Assembly (NCBI GenBank): GCA_021325025.1
Contig: JAJPHZ010000013.1
Coordinates: forward strand, 1-64,000
From: Pseudomonadota bacterium
Lineage (GTDB): Bacteria; Desulfobacterota; Binatia; Binatales; Binataceae
DNA: 64,000 nucleotides
Direction of reading: 5' to 3'
Of this stretch, positions 35,511 to 44,706 are shown one piece after another. The notes beneath the pieces are model-generated. The model searched no databases, had not been told where the DNA came from, and worked only from the letters and a program-made list of their open reading frames with translations. Both the position numbers and the translations under genes were made by a program. How positions within the stretch are numbered: position 1 is the stretch's first letter; the number at the start of each line of letters is the position of its first letter.

Positions 35511-36641
35511 CTAAAACAGCTTCATCCCGCACACGGCCTTGCCGATAAAGTCGTAGAGCACATCGGTGGTGGGCGCCATCACGCCCGCGGCGCGGGCGTC
35601 GCGAAAGCATCGCTCCACGCCGGTCTCCTTACGGAAGGCGGCGCCGCCGCACACACGCATCGCCAGATTCATCACCTGGTCGGCAGCCTCGGCGGCCGCA
35701 GCCTTGCATTCCAGCACGCGCAGCATCGTATCGTCGCGACCCGCCTGGATAGCCGCGGCGGTGTCATCCAGCAGCGTGCGCGCCATCGCGGTCATCACAC
35801 GCATGCGCGCGATGTAGTTGCGAATCGTCGGCAGGTCGGCGAGCCGGCCGCCGGTGTCGGCGTGGCGGATGCGGCCGGCGTGCTCCGCCGTGCGCTGCAC
35901 GGCCGCTTCCATCAGGCCCACCGCGCAAGCGGCGCTGAGCGCGTTGAACATCGGCAGCACGGTGCCCATCATGATGTCGAAGCCTTTGCCGTCCTGGCCC
36001 AGCATCGCGGCGGCCGCAATGCGCGCGCCGCGGGCCACAACCGGCGACGAATCGTTGCCGCGCAGACCCAGACCGTCGAAGCGGCCGCTCACCTCCACAC
36101 CGGGCGTGCGGGCCGGTACCAGCCACAGCGTACTGAGGCCCTCTGCGGCAAGCGGCCGCGACGACCACACATAAGCGGTCGCGGCCGCGGCGGAAGTGAC
36201 CCAGCTTTTGCGCGCGTCGAGGATTACGTCGGCGCCCTCAGCCCGGGCGGTGCCGGCCGGCGCCCAGAAATGACTGCGCGATCCCTCTTCGCTGAAGGCC
36301 AGCGTGCTCAAATGCTCGCCCGACGCCGCCGCGCGCCGCACCTCGAGCGGAGCATGCGCCTCCAGCACCGCGACCCCGCAATAATGCATACACAGCACCA
36401 TCGCGGTCGACCCGCATTCCTGCGCGATGCGGCGCACGATGTCGGCGGCGGCGCCGACTCCCAATCCCAGCCCGCCGGCTTCGCGTGCGCTCACCGCGCC
36501 CATCAATCCGGCGCCAGCCACAGCCTTGATCGACTGCGTTGGGAACATCCCGCGTGCGTCAACCTCCGGCGCGGCGGGTTTGATCGTTTCGTTACAGATC
36601 CGTCCCAGAGCGTTCCAGTAAGGCTGTGAAAGAGTAGTCAT
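35511..36641 (-). CDS. Acyl-CoA dehydrogenase-fold flavoprotein
   Basis: 376 residues. The beta-domain STLAFSEEGSRSHFWAP and KSWVTSAAAATAYVWSS and the C-terminal helical bundle with RVCGGAAFRKETGVERCFRDARAAGVMAPTTDVL identify the ACAD fold. The usual GTSEIQ segment with catalytic Glu is replaced by MAPTTDVL, so a standard alpha,beta-dehydrogenation is doubtful; group D flavin monooxygenases share this fold. Its stop lies 10 nt before the PBP-fold gene, showing co-translation. Electron partner and substrate unknown. Confidence 0.82.
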   Translation of the reverse strand: MTTLSQPYWNALGRICNETIKPAAPEVDARGMFPTQSIKAVAGAGLMGAVSAREAGGLGLGVGAAADIVRRIAQECGSTAMVLCMHYCGVAVLEAHAPLEVRRAAASGEHLSTLAFSEEGSRSHFWAPAGTARAEGADVILDARKSWVTSAAAATAYVWSSRPLAAEGLSTLWLVPARTPGVEVSGRFDGLGLRGNDSSPVVARGARIAAAAMLGQDGKGFDIMMGTVLPMFNALSAACAVGLMEAAVQRTAEHAGRIRHADTGGRLADLPTIRNYIARMRVMTAMARTLLDDTAAAIQAGRDDTMLRVLECKAAAAEAADQVMNLAMRVCGGAAFRKETGVERCFRDARAAGVMAPTTDVLYDFIGKAVCGMKLF

Positions 36642-36808
36642 CAGCGCTCCGCCTGCGTGGCCTGCCGCAGGGAAGCGCCGTAAGGCGGTTCGCTACGGCA
36701 GGACGATATCCGGCCCGATGCCATCGGGCCGCTTATGAATTCACCGAATGCGAATCATGATGACATGGCGATTAGCATGGATTTTCGCCGCGCTGCAACG
36801 TTTGCCGG

Positions 36809-38089
36809 TCAGTGCCGGCCGCGCAACTGGCCGATGCGGCGGGCGAAACCGCGCTCGCGCTGCTCGATTTGGCGGCGGCGCTCCTGCGCACCGGCCATCC
36901 GGGTGCCCGGCGGCAGCACATCGGCCAGCTGCGAAAGTTTCACCAGCCGTGCTGTTGCGATCGCTGGATTCTCCTCTTTGGGCGGATGCGGCAGCGCCTG
37001 CCATCGGATCAGCATCTCGCCGCTGTTGAGGTGCGCGGTGTCCACCCAGTTGTAAACGCCGGGATCGGCGGGCGAGATGACCAGTGTGATCGTGCCGTCG
37101 GCATTGGGTGCGGCCTGCGCATGGTTCATCGAGCCGGTGGCGGATATGTACTCCATCCCGATCATCCAGTGGTCGCAGACCTGGAAGCCCACGTAGCGCG
37201 CACCGATCGGGTCGACGGTCAGGACCAGCGCCTCATCGTCGGCAATCTCAAAATGGCCGAAGCTCGTGATCTGGGTCAGCAGACCGCCGGGGGTCGGCGA
37301 GGGAGGGGTGAACTGATTGGCAGGCAGGCGGTAGCACGCCTTGCGGTTAAAATCCAAAACTGCCGGTATGAAGGCGCGCAGCTTCTCCACCGCTCTTTCC
37401 ACCATCGCGGCCTTGCCCGGCGCGGGGCGCGGCGGCGGCCCACCCACGCGCTCGATCGAAATCAGCGGCGGTGTTTCAGCCGTCCAATCGCCCAGGCTCG
37501 GCCGCAGCAGCAGCGCCATCGACTCCGGCCGCGTCTGCATGTGATTGCGCCGCCCATCGGCCGGACTTGGGTCGATGGTGATCTCAAAGGTGTCGCCGGC
37601 ACCGACTTCGATCGCATCCAGGCTCAGATAGGCGTTGCTGTGGGGAAACGCGTCGGGATAAGGGCCGCCGCGCCCCATCACGGTCAGCGTGCATTCGGCG
37701 GGCGCGGGGCGGCGTATCCTGCCCCGCACGACGTAGCGCGACTGGCCGTCGATGGCCGCGGTCGCGTACAGATTGTCGGGGTTGTCGATACCCCATCGAT
37801 TGCCGGCAAAAGCCACGCCGAACCACTTGTGCGGCGGCGTCTGCACCCACACCAGGGTGGGATGGGCGGGGTCGCTGTTGACGATCCAATCCAGGCCGCC
37901 GCGCACCGTTTCACCCACCGAACGCTCCAGCGTCGCGCGGCCCGACGCCGTCTGCGCCAGCGGGTCGGCGGCGAATAGCCGATGCGCGATCGCCAACTGT
38001 TCCTGGACTTCAGGGGTGTGAAAAATCTCGACCGATTTGGCTTCGAACGCCGCCTGCTCGGCATCGTCAACAAAGATGTCTATCGCCAT
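36809..38089 (-). CDS. DUF1214-containing protein
   Basis: 426 residues from ATG 38089, with ACGGAG upstream; the 528-aa track ORF reads through non-coding sequence. The C-terminal half has DUF1214-like features: GHFEIADDEALVLTVDPIGARYVGFQVCDHWM followed by DGTITLVISPADPGVYNWVDTAHLNSGEMLIRWQ. The N-terminal half has HKWFGVAFAGNRWGIDNPDNLYATAAIDGQSRYVVRG, which also looks beta-rich. No signal peptide is evident. Function of the family is poorly known; here it sits in a catabolic gene set between an SDR and an ACAD-like gene. Confidence 0.78.
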   Translation of the reverse strand: MAIDIFVDDAEQAAFEAKSVEIFHTPEVQEQLAIAHRLFAADPLAQTASGRATLERSVGETVRGGLDWIVNSDPAHPTLVWVQTPPHKWFGVAFAGNRWGIDNPDNLYATAAIDGQSRYVVRGRIRRPAPAECTLTVMGRGGPYPDAFPHSNAYLSLDAIEVGAGDTFEITIDPSPADGRRNHMQTRPESMALLLRPSLGDWTAETPPLISIERVGGPPPRPAPGKAAMVERAVEKLRAFIPAVLDFNRKACYRLPANQFTPPSPTPGGLLTQITSFGHFEIADDEALVLTVDPIGARYVGFQVCDHWMIGMEYISATGSMNHAQAAPNADGTITLVISPADPGVYNWVDTAHLNSGEMLIRWQALPHPPKEENPAIATARLVKLSQLADVLPPGTRMAGAQERRRQIEQRERGFARRIGQLRGRH

Positions 38090-38133
38090 CAACTGCTCCG
38101 TATGTATTTGGACCACAGCGGGCCTGATTGTAA

Positions 38134-38184
38134 TGGCCTCGTGAGGGGATTTGAACCGTGCGGTCCCAAGCGCACTATACGGCC
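38134..38184 (-). pseudogene. tRNA-like remnant (Pro-type anticodon arm and T-loop)
   Basis: On the minus strand, a stem GTGCG/CGCAC encloses CTTGGGAC, resembling a tRNA-Pro anticodon loop. This is directly followed by the T-loop TTCAAAT and a 3' end reading GAGGCCA. The variable region is missing, the T-stem pairs at only two positions, and no matching acceptor 5' strand or D-arm is found. It cannot be a functional tRNA. It may be a decayed tRNA or att-site footprint, or chance. Confidence 0.25.
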
Positions 38185-38949
38185 TCAGCGCGCGGTGATT
38201 CCGCCGTCGACGACGAATACCGCGCCAGTCACGAAGCTCGATTCGTCCGAGGCGAGGTAGAGGGCGCAATAGGCGATATCTTCGGGCGTGCCCAGGCGGC
38301 GAATCGGAGAAAACCGCAATGGTCGGTTGGAATCCTTGAGCGGACCCACCACCGGTTCCACCATCGGCGTGTCGATCACACCGGGGCAGATGCAATTGAC
38401 CCGGATGTTGCGCGGACCGAACTCCACCGCGAGCGCGCGGCTGAGCGAGATCATCCCGCCCTTGGAGGCGGTGTAGGCATGGGCGTTCTCGCCGCCGACC
38501 AAAGCCGCGACCGAGGAGGTGTTGATGATCGAACCGCCGCCGGTCCTAAGCATCTCGGGAATCGCATATTTGCAGGTCAGAAACACGCTCTTCAGGTTGA
38601 TGGCGAGCACCCGATCCCAGTCTTCCTCAGGCGTCTTGAGGATGTCCTGCATGGACAGGGAGGAGGAGTAGCCGACCCCGGCGTTGTTGTAGAGCACGTC
38701 GATCCGGCCCCACGACGCCAGTGCGCCCTCGATGAGCCGGCGCACCTGCGCCGAGTCAGAGACGTCGGCGCCGATGTGGATCGCCTCGCCGCCGGCGGCG
38801 CGCACCCGGGTTACGGTCTGTTCGCCGGAGGCGACATTCCAGTCGCTGGCGACGATTTTCGCGCCCTCTTTGGCAAATAACAGGGCGGCGGCCCGTCCCT
38901 GTCCGCCGCCCGCGCCGGTGATGATCGCCACTTTGTCTTTCAGTCGCAT
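38185..38949 (-). CDS. Short-chain dehydrogenase/reductase
   Basis: 254 residues from ATG 38949, with GAGG upstream. The Rossmann motif is GAGGGQGR. YNNAGVGYSS, TSSVAALVGGENAHAYTASKGGM (Ser/Tyr/Lys) and the C-terminus GAVFVVDGGITAR are standard. It is probably NAD-dependent, since Asp follows strand 2 (VASDWN). It is the first gene of the leftward set ending in the CoA-transferase at 33293, with gaps of 95 and 167 nt in between. It is divergent from another CoA-transferase pair. Confidence 0.88.
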   Translation of the reverse strand: MRLKDKVAIITGAGGGQGRAAALLFAKEGAKIVASDWNVASGEQTVTRVRAAGGEAIHIGADVSDSAQVRRLIEGALASWGRIDVLYNNAGVGYSSSLSMQDILKTPEEDWDRVLAINLKSVFLTCKYAIPEMLRTGGGSIINTSSVAALVGGENAHAYTASKGGMISLSRALAVEFGPRNIRVNCICPGVIDTPMVEPVVGPLKDSNRPLRFSPIRRLGTPEDIAYCALYLASDESSFVTGAVFVVDGGITAR

Positions 38950-39242
38950 CTTCGCCTCGCCTCCAATGCTTTCGATCAACGCATTGTATCCAATATCCGA
39001 AATCTTCCGGCAGCAATTCCATCTCGCCGCTCTTTGCGTGGCGCGGGCCGCTGTGCCGATCTTCAAAACTGAGCTACCGAAAGAGTCAAACAGAACCGGC
39101 GGCGGGCAGCGCCGCGGACAGAGAAAATTGCGGCAAAGAGAATTGTGTTGCGGAAGCCACATGATCGGCTTGCTTAAGTGTCCCGCAACTGCGCTACAAA
39201 GGAGCCGACGGCCGCAAGCGCGGCGTCACGAGGTGCACGACC

Positions 39243-40454
39243 GTGGACACGGCAAGCCAGGCGCTGGATGGAGTGCGGGTGGTGGATTTGACCCGCCACG
39301 TGGCAGGCCCTTTCTGCACCAAGCTGCTCGCCGATTACGGCGCCGACGTGATTAAAATCGAGCAACCCGGCCGCGGGGATCCCGCGCGCTGGATCGGACC
39401 ATTTGCCGGCGATATCCCTCATCCCGAGCGCAGCGGGCTGTTTTTGCATCTCAACACCAACAAGCGCAGCCTCACCCTGAATCTCAACTGCGACACGGGG
39501 CGGGCCATATTGCTCAAGCTGATAGGCTCGGCGGACATCCTGGTCGAGAACTTTCGAGCCGGCACAATGGCTTCGCTGGGTCTGGACTATCCGCGCCTCG
39601 CCATGCTCAATCCGGCGCTGGTGATGACCTCGATCTCCAACTTCGGCCAGAGCGGGCCGTATCGCGACTGGCGCGCCTCGGAACTGGTGCTGTACGCGAT
39701 GGGGCATGAGATGTGGGGCACCGGAGCGCCAGACGCCGAGCCCGCCTCGATGGCGAACAAGCTCAACCTGCATCTGGCCGGCCAGGCCGCCTGTGCCGCC
39801 ACGCTATGCGTCTATTTCGGCGCCCAGCTCAGCGGAAGCGGCCAGCATATCGACTTGTCGATCATGGAGACGCTGGCGGCCGCACCCGATCGGCGGGGGG
39901 TGGCGCTGGTTGCCTATCAGTATTGCGGGGATCGGATGCGCCGCCAGCCGGCCGTCCAGGGTATCGACCCGCCGCCCTTTTTGAATTCATGCGCCGACGG
40001 CCTGTTCGAGATTACGGTGGGCATAAATCGATGGGACGACTTTGTCCGCGCGGTCGGCGAAGAGTGGATCAGAGATCCCGCCTTCCGCCCGCCGCTGCGC
40101 GAGCGCGCAGCGAGCGAGCGTTTCAACCGTCATTGGGTTCCCTGGTGCATGGCCCGCACCAAGCACGAACTCTTCGCCCGCTTCCAGGCCGGCGGTCTGC
40201 CGTGCGCGCCGCTCAACACGGTCGCCGACCTGGTCAATGATGAGCAGTTGATGCAGCGAGAGTTCTTCGTCCCCATCAACCATCCGGTGGCGGGCCCCAT
40301 CACCTATCCGGGGGCGCCGTTCAAGATGAAGGAGGCGCCTTTTGCGATTCGCCGCCCCGCTCCCACGCTGGGGCAGCACAATGCGGAAATTCTCGGTGAG
40401 CTGGGCTACGGGGCCACAGACTTGGCGGCACTCAGCGCCGCGGCGGTGATCTGA
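39243..40454 (+). CDS. CaiB/BaiF CoA-transferase family protein lacking the catalytic Asp
   Basis: 403 residues from a GTG start. Family features are intact: VVDLTRHVAGPFCTKLLADYGADVIKIEQPGRGDP, CDTGRAILLKLIGSADILVENFRAG, and SGQHIDLSIMETL. The Asp that carries the acyl-anhydride (normally four residues before the Gly of xxDxxxG) is Leu here, in KLNLHLAGQAAC. It is followed 29 nt later by a second family member that keeps Asp. It may be a non-catalytic partner subunit, as reported for one subunit of BbsEF-type heteromeric enzymes, or an inactive paralogue. Confidence 0.85.
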   Translation: MDTASQALDGVRVVDLTRHVAGPFCTKLLADYGADVIKIEQPGRGDPARWIGPFAGDIPHPERSGLFLHLNTNKRSLTLNLNCDTGRAILLKLIGSADILVENFRAGTMASLGLDYPRLAMLNPALVMTSISNFGQSGPYRDWRASELVLYAMGHEMWGTGAPDAEPASMANKLNLHLAGQAACAATLCVYFGAQLSGSGQHIDLSIMETLAAAPDRRGVALVAYQYCGDRMRRQPAVQGIDPPPFLNSCADGLFEITVGINRWDDFVRAVGEEWIRDPAFRPPLRERAASERFNRHWVPWCMARTKHELFARFQAGGLPCAPLNTVADLVNDEQLMQREFFVPINHPVAGPITYPGAPFKMKEAPFAIRRPAPTLGQHNAEILGELGYGATDLAALSAAAVI

Positions 40455-40483
40455 TCGGATGACGCAGACGGAGGTCTAGCTCA

Positions 40484-41779
40484 ATGTCGTTGCCGCTCAA
40501 GGGGATCCGAATCATCGACCTCGGCGTGGTCGCCGCCATCCCGTACAGCACGATGATGCTGGCGGACATGGGCGCCGAGGTCATCCGCGTCGAGACCACC
40601 CAGGTCTTTCCCAATCAGACGCGCGGGGTGCTCGCGCGCCCCAGCCGCGAAATGGTGAAACACTGGATAACCACTTCGGGCGGCTACCCCGGCCGCGACC
40701 CGGGCGAGCGGCCGTGGAACCGCTACCCGTTTTTCAACTACATGGCCCGCAACAAGCTGGGGATGACGGTCGATCTGCGCAAGCCCTCGGGTAAGGAGGT
40801 GTTCGCCCGCCTGGTCCGCATCAGCGACGCGATAATGGAGAACAACACGCCCAGCTCGCTGGAACGGATGGGGATCACGTACGAATGGCTATGTGGCATA
40901 AAACCCGACATTGTGTTTGTGCGCCTGTCCTCCTTCGGTCAGACCGGACCTTTTCGCGACTACCGTGCTTTCGGTCTTCAGACCGAATCCTACTGCGGCC
41001 ATGACCTGTTGCGCCGCTATCGCGACCGCGACCCCAGCCACAATTCCTGGGCGGTGTCTTCCGACCATGCCGGCGGACTGTCGGCCGCGATCGGCTGCCT
41101 GATGGCACTGATTCGGCGCCGGCGCACCGGGCGCGGCGAACTGGTCGACGTGTCGATGGTCGAAAGCTTCCTCAACGACATCGGCCACATCGTGATGGAC
41201 TTCACCATGAACGGGCGCGTGCAGGAAAGCCTCGGCAATCGCGATCCCGACGCCGTGCAGGGAGTTTATCGTTGCCGCGGCGACGACCGCTGGGTCGCGA
41301 TCACCATCGCGACCGACGAACATTGGCGCGGTTTTAGTGACGCGGCGGGAAATCCGCCCTGGTGTGATGATCCGCGCTTCACCACGGTCGCCGGGCGCAT
41401 CCGCGATCAGGACGCGCTCGACCCCCTGATTGAGAGCTGGACCTTGCAGCGTGAGCATCGCGAGGCCGCCGCCATCCTGCAAAGTCACGGCGTCCCCGCG
41501 GGTCCGGTGATGGACGACGCCGACGCCTATGCCGATCCGCATCTTAATGCGCGTGGCTTCTTCGTGGCGCTGAGCCAGGCGGACTGTGGAACTCACCTTT
41601 ATCCAGGCCCGGCCTGCAAGCTGTCAGCAACGCCCATTCAGATGCGCCTTCCACCGGTGCGTCTGGGCGAACACAACGAATATATTTACAAGACACTGCT
41701 CGGATACTCGGATGAGGAGTACCGCGCGTTGGAAGCCGAAGGCCACATCGGCACCGATTACGCCGCGCACGTCCCGTAG
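40484..41779 (+). CDS. CaiB/BaiF CoA-transferase family protein, catalytic Asp present
   Basis: 431 residues, with GGAGG upstream of the ATG. It has IRIIDLGVVAAIPYSTMMLADMGAEVIRVET at the N-terminus, GKEVFARLVRISDAIMENNTPS, and the Asp in SSDHAGGLSAAIG followed by RRTGRGELVDVSMVE. An insertion around residues 40-85 (QTRGVLARPSREMVKHW...) is longer than in the other two CoA-transferases of this window. It is co-transcribed with the Asp-less neighbour, so the pair may act as one heteromeric transferase. Confidence 0.88.
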   Translation: MSLPLKGIRIIDLGVVAAIPYSTMMLADMGAEVIRVETTQVFPNQTRGVLARPSREMVKHWITTSGGYPGRDPGERPWNRYPFFNYMARNKLGMTVDLRKPSGKEVFARLVRISDAIMENNTPSSLERMGITYEWLCGIKPDIVFVRLSSFGQTGPFRDYRAFGLQTESYCGHDLLRRYRDRDPSHNSWAVSSDHAGGLSAAIGCLMALIRRRRTGRGELVDVSMVESFLNDIGHIVMDFTMNGRVQESLGNRDPDAVQGVYRCRGDDRWVAITIATDEHWRGFSDAAGNPPWCDDPRFTTVAGRIRDQDALDPLIESWTLQREHREAAAILQSHGVPAGPVMDDADAYADPHLNARGFFVALSQADCGTHLYPGPACKLSATPIQMRLPPVRLGEHNEYIYKTLLGYSDEEYRALEAEGHIGTDYAAHVP

Positions 41780-41927
41780 CCGGGTCAAACCGCCTTGCCA
41801 TCACCTCAGCCGATGAAAGCACAAAATGTATAAATCTCGGTTCTCTCCCTCCGGGATGAGACTGAAGTGAGGCAGGCAGGTGGCGGGAAATGCTTTTTTC
41901 GATTACCTGCTGGAAATCCGTGTGGCG

Positions 41928-44366
41928 CTATTTCAACCCTGCCCTGCTCAGATCGGCCGCGCGCTCTCTTTGTGCGGCAAACTCACCCGCGACGGCCATT
42001 TCAAGAGAAAATTGAGGGTTAAGCCTCAGAATTTCCGCCACCTCCGCCCGTGCGGCGTTGTCCTCCCCGCTCTCAATATAGTCAATTGCCAGATCGACGC
42101 GTGGCCACACCTCACCAGGATGAACTGCCAAATAAGCCTTCAACGAGGAGACGGCTTTTTGCCAGCGGCCCAACTGAGTATAAGCTCGGCCTTGCTCATA
42201 TAGATACCGAAGCTTCACCTGGTCAGGGCGATTCGCCTTGTCAGCCGCTGCCAGCGCCTCTATCGGCCTCCCGATGTCGTTCATCACTTCTGCCAAGGCA
42301 TCGTAGCTACGAGGCGCTTCGCTACCGAAGTTGGCATCGAGCATGAGCCCCCTTTCGACTTCCGCCGCTTCCGCCCGCGCGGCCTCCAAGTCGCCCAGTG
42401 CGCTGTAGTCGCGAGCAAGATATGCGTGGGCGTAAATGTCGCCCGGATAGAGAGCAATGTAACTCCTCAGAGCACGAAGCGATTGTTCCCATCGTCCGAG
42501 CGAGGTATAGGCGCAAGCCCGTTGAAACAAGATCCCACGTTTGTGCGGATACAGACGCATCCCCTTCTCAGTCGCGGCCAGGCCTTCGGCATGCTTAGCC
42601 TGACCATTAAATGCACAGCCGAGCGCCGAGTAGCCATCGGCCGAGGGAGCGGCGGCGACAAGCTGTTGAACCTTCGCCGTCTCCGCCTGCGCGGCATCCT
42701 GGTCGTTCGTGCTGTAGTAGTCAATCGCCAGCCAGGCATGAGGCCAGGGTGAATCAGGAGATCGGCTCAGATATAGGTTGAGAGCGGCAATCGCTTTATC
42801 CCATCGTCCCAGGAAAGTATCAGCCCAGCCCTCCACCCATAGATAATTGACGCTGTTTACAGGATCCAAGCGCATCGCCCGTTGTATTGCAGCGATGGCT
42901 TCAGGCGGCGAACCCTGAACGGCGAGTACAGCTGCCAGGACGGAATAGCCGAAAGCAGCATTGCGATCGAGCGCAATACAGCGTCGAACCTCGGCCAGTG
43001 CCTGTTCGTATTGATCTTTCGCTAAATAGGTCTGAGCCAGCACGCTGTGGGCCAAGGCCAACGAGTCATCCAGAGCGGCGGCCTGCCGAGCCTGATACAA
43101 AGACCGTTCAAGGGCGTCCGGATCCCGATCGAAGCCAAGGGCCGATCCCAAATAATAGTTCAAGCCCAAAAACGCGTACGCGAGGGCATACGCGGGGTCC
43201 AACGCGAGGGCTTTTTCGAGCATCCGGCGCGCCTTCGCATTGCCGTCCCTGGTAAAGCTCAGCAGGTACTCGGCCCCGCGAAGCAAATCGTCATATGCCT
43301 CGAGGTTCTCTGTGCTTCGCGGAACTACAATCCCTCGCTGCGACAGGGCGATCTGGAGGTTCAGGGTCGTCACGACGCGCCGCACGATCTCGTCTTGCAG
43401 AGCGAAGACATCGCGCAGCGGCCGGTCATAATGCTCGGCCCACAGTTCAGCACCGCTGGTGGTGTCCGCCAGCTGAACCGTGACCCGCACCCGATCGGCG
43501 ACCCTGCGCACGCTGCCCTCCAGGATATACCGGACTCCCAATTCCCGGCCTACCTCTGGTAGCTTTGCCGCCCTGCCCTTGTAGGTGAAGGTCGAGGCTC
43601 GGGCGATGACAAGCAATGGCGGAAGCCGGGAAAGACCGGTGATCAGGTCGTCGGTGATGCCGTCGCTGAAATACTCCTGCTCGCGGTCGCCGCTCAGGTT
43701 GGTGAACGGAAGCACTGCGATCGAGGGTTTATCAGGCAGCGGGGGCGGCCCGAGGCCGGCCGAAGGTCCGGATGCCGATGATGCAGACGGACGCTGCGAC
43801 CAGTGCAGCACCGTCAGCAGGAGGCCGGCGATGAGTGCCGCGCCGGCTGCTGAAAGCAGGCCGGCAATCCCGTATCTGCCTGGGCGAGTCCGATTCTCCT
43901 CGGGCGCACCGGATGACAGGCCGAAATCCACCGCCTTGGCGCCCAGCGGCAATTGGCGATTCTGATGGCCGTTCAATTCGCCATCCGCGACCGCAACCGG
44001 TTGCAGTTGGCCGCTCCCATCGCCAACCGGCTGCAGTTCGCCATTCAGGACGACAACCGGGGCGATGAAACGGTAGCCTTTGGCGGCAATGGTTACGATG
44101 AAACGAGGCGCATCCGCGTCATCTTTTAATACGCGGCGAATCTTGCGAACCGCCGTGTTAATCGCGTTCTCGCTGTCGATAAAGACGCCCTTGCCCCAGA
44201 TGCGCTCCAGGATCTCGGCGCGGGTCACAACTTGACCGTGCCGCTGCACCAGCAGACACAGCAATTCCATCGGGATGCGCTCGAGGCGAACGACCTCGCC
44301 GGTGCGGGAAAGGCGGTAGGCGCCGGGGTCCAATTCGAAATCCGCGAAGCGGCAAACTTCCGACAT
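41928..44366 (-). CDS. Membrane-anchored winged-helix regulator with TolB-like domain and TPR repeats
   Basis: 812 residues from ATG 44366, with GGGGGA upstream. An OmpR-type winged helix (about 3-105; RLERIPMELLCLLVQRHGQVVTRAEILERIWG) is followed by a Gln/Pro-rich linker and a single membrane helix (166-189). A FlgO/TolB-like domain starts IAVLPFTNLSGDREQEYFSDGITDDL (about 215-330). At least ten TPR-like repeats follow to the C-terminus. This CadC-like layout suggests DNA binding inside and sensing outside the membrane. It is divergent from two secreted-protein genes, its likely targets. Confidence 0.88.
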   Translation of the reverse strand: MSEVCRFADFELDPGAYRLSRTGEVVRLERIPMELLCLLVQRHGQVVTRAEILERIWGKGVFIDSENAINTAVRKIRRVLKDDADAPRFIVTIAAKGYRFIAPVVVLNGELQPVGDGSGQLQPVAVADGELNGHQNRQLPLGAKAVDFGLSSGAPEENRTRPGRYGIAGLLSAAGAALIAGLLLTVLHWSQRPSASSASGPSAGLGPPPLPDKPSIAVLPFTNLSGDREQEYFSDGITDDLITGLSRLPPLLVIARASTFTYKGRAAKLPEVGRELGVRYILEGSVRRVADRVRVTVQLADTTSGAELWAEHYDRPLRDVFALQDEIVRRVVTTLNLQIALSQRGIVVPRSTENLEAYDDLLRGAEYLLSFTRDGNAKARRMLEKALALDPAYALAYAFLGLNYYLGSALGFDRDPDALERSLYQARQAAALDDSLALAHSVLAQTYLAKDQYEQALAEVRRCIALDRNAAFGYSVLAAVLAVQGSPPEAIAAIQRAMRLDPVNSVNYLWVEGWADTFLGRWDKAIAALNLYLSRSPDSPWPHAWLAIDYYSTNDQDAAQAETAKVQQLVAAAPSADGYSALGCAFNGQAKHAEGLAATEKGMRLYPHKRGILFQRACAYTSLGRWEQSLRALRSYIALYPGDIYAHAYLARDYSALGDLEAARAEAAEVERGLMLDANFGSEAPRSYDALAEVMNDIGRPIEALAAADKANRPDQVKLRYLYEQGRAYTQLGRWQKAVSSLKAYLAVHPGEVWPRVDLAIDYIESGEDNAARAEVAEILRLNPQFSLEMAVAGEFAAQRERAADLSRAGLK

Positions 44367-44706
44367 TCCAATTTCCCCCAGCCGGAAACAGTCCGATCTT
44401 AGGCGCAAATCGGTATCTACACAAGTCTTCAGAAGTCTACAGACGTCCTCCATTGTTCATTTCTGCATTCTCGCGATGATGGCCCCACCAGTTCAATGGA
44501 GGTGAACGATGAACACCAAGCACTGGCTCTTGACCAACGGAGGTGCGGCGCCAGGCTGTTTCGGCCCGCAAATCGAGCCCACAAATGAGACTTATCGATC
44601 CTGCGCAAGACAGAGAGCGGGACCCTCGGGGGCGCGAGGCCGTCTGGCCGCCGTTTGTGCGGTGCAAAATTCCACAGATCTGCAACAGAAAAATGGAGGA
44701 TCCCAA
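44367..44706. other. Intergenic region between the CadC-like regulator and secreted-protein gene
   Basis: 340 nt divergent promoter region. ATG 44509 has GGAGGTGAACG directly upstream and is in frame with the gene at 44707, giving a possible 66-residue N-terminal extension with no membrane segment. I prefer the later start because it is followed at once by a signal peptide. No clear sigma70 promoter or operator repeat was recognised. Confidence 0.5.

Noticed and set aside
35451-37978. Two long plus-strand ORFs (392 and 388 aa) opposite the ACAD-like and DUF1214 genes
   Set aside because: Shadows of genes with family motifs; their sequences are Arg/His-rich and featureless.
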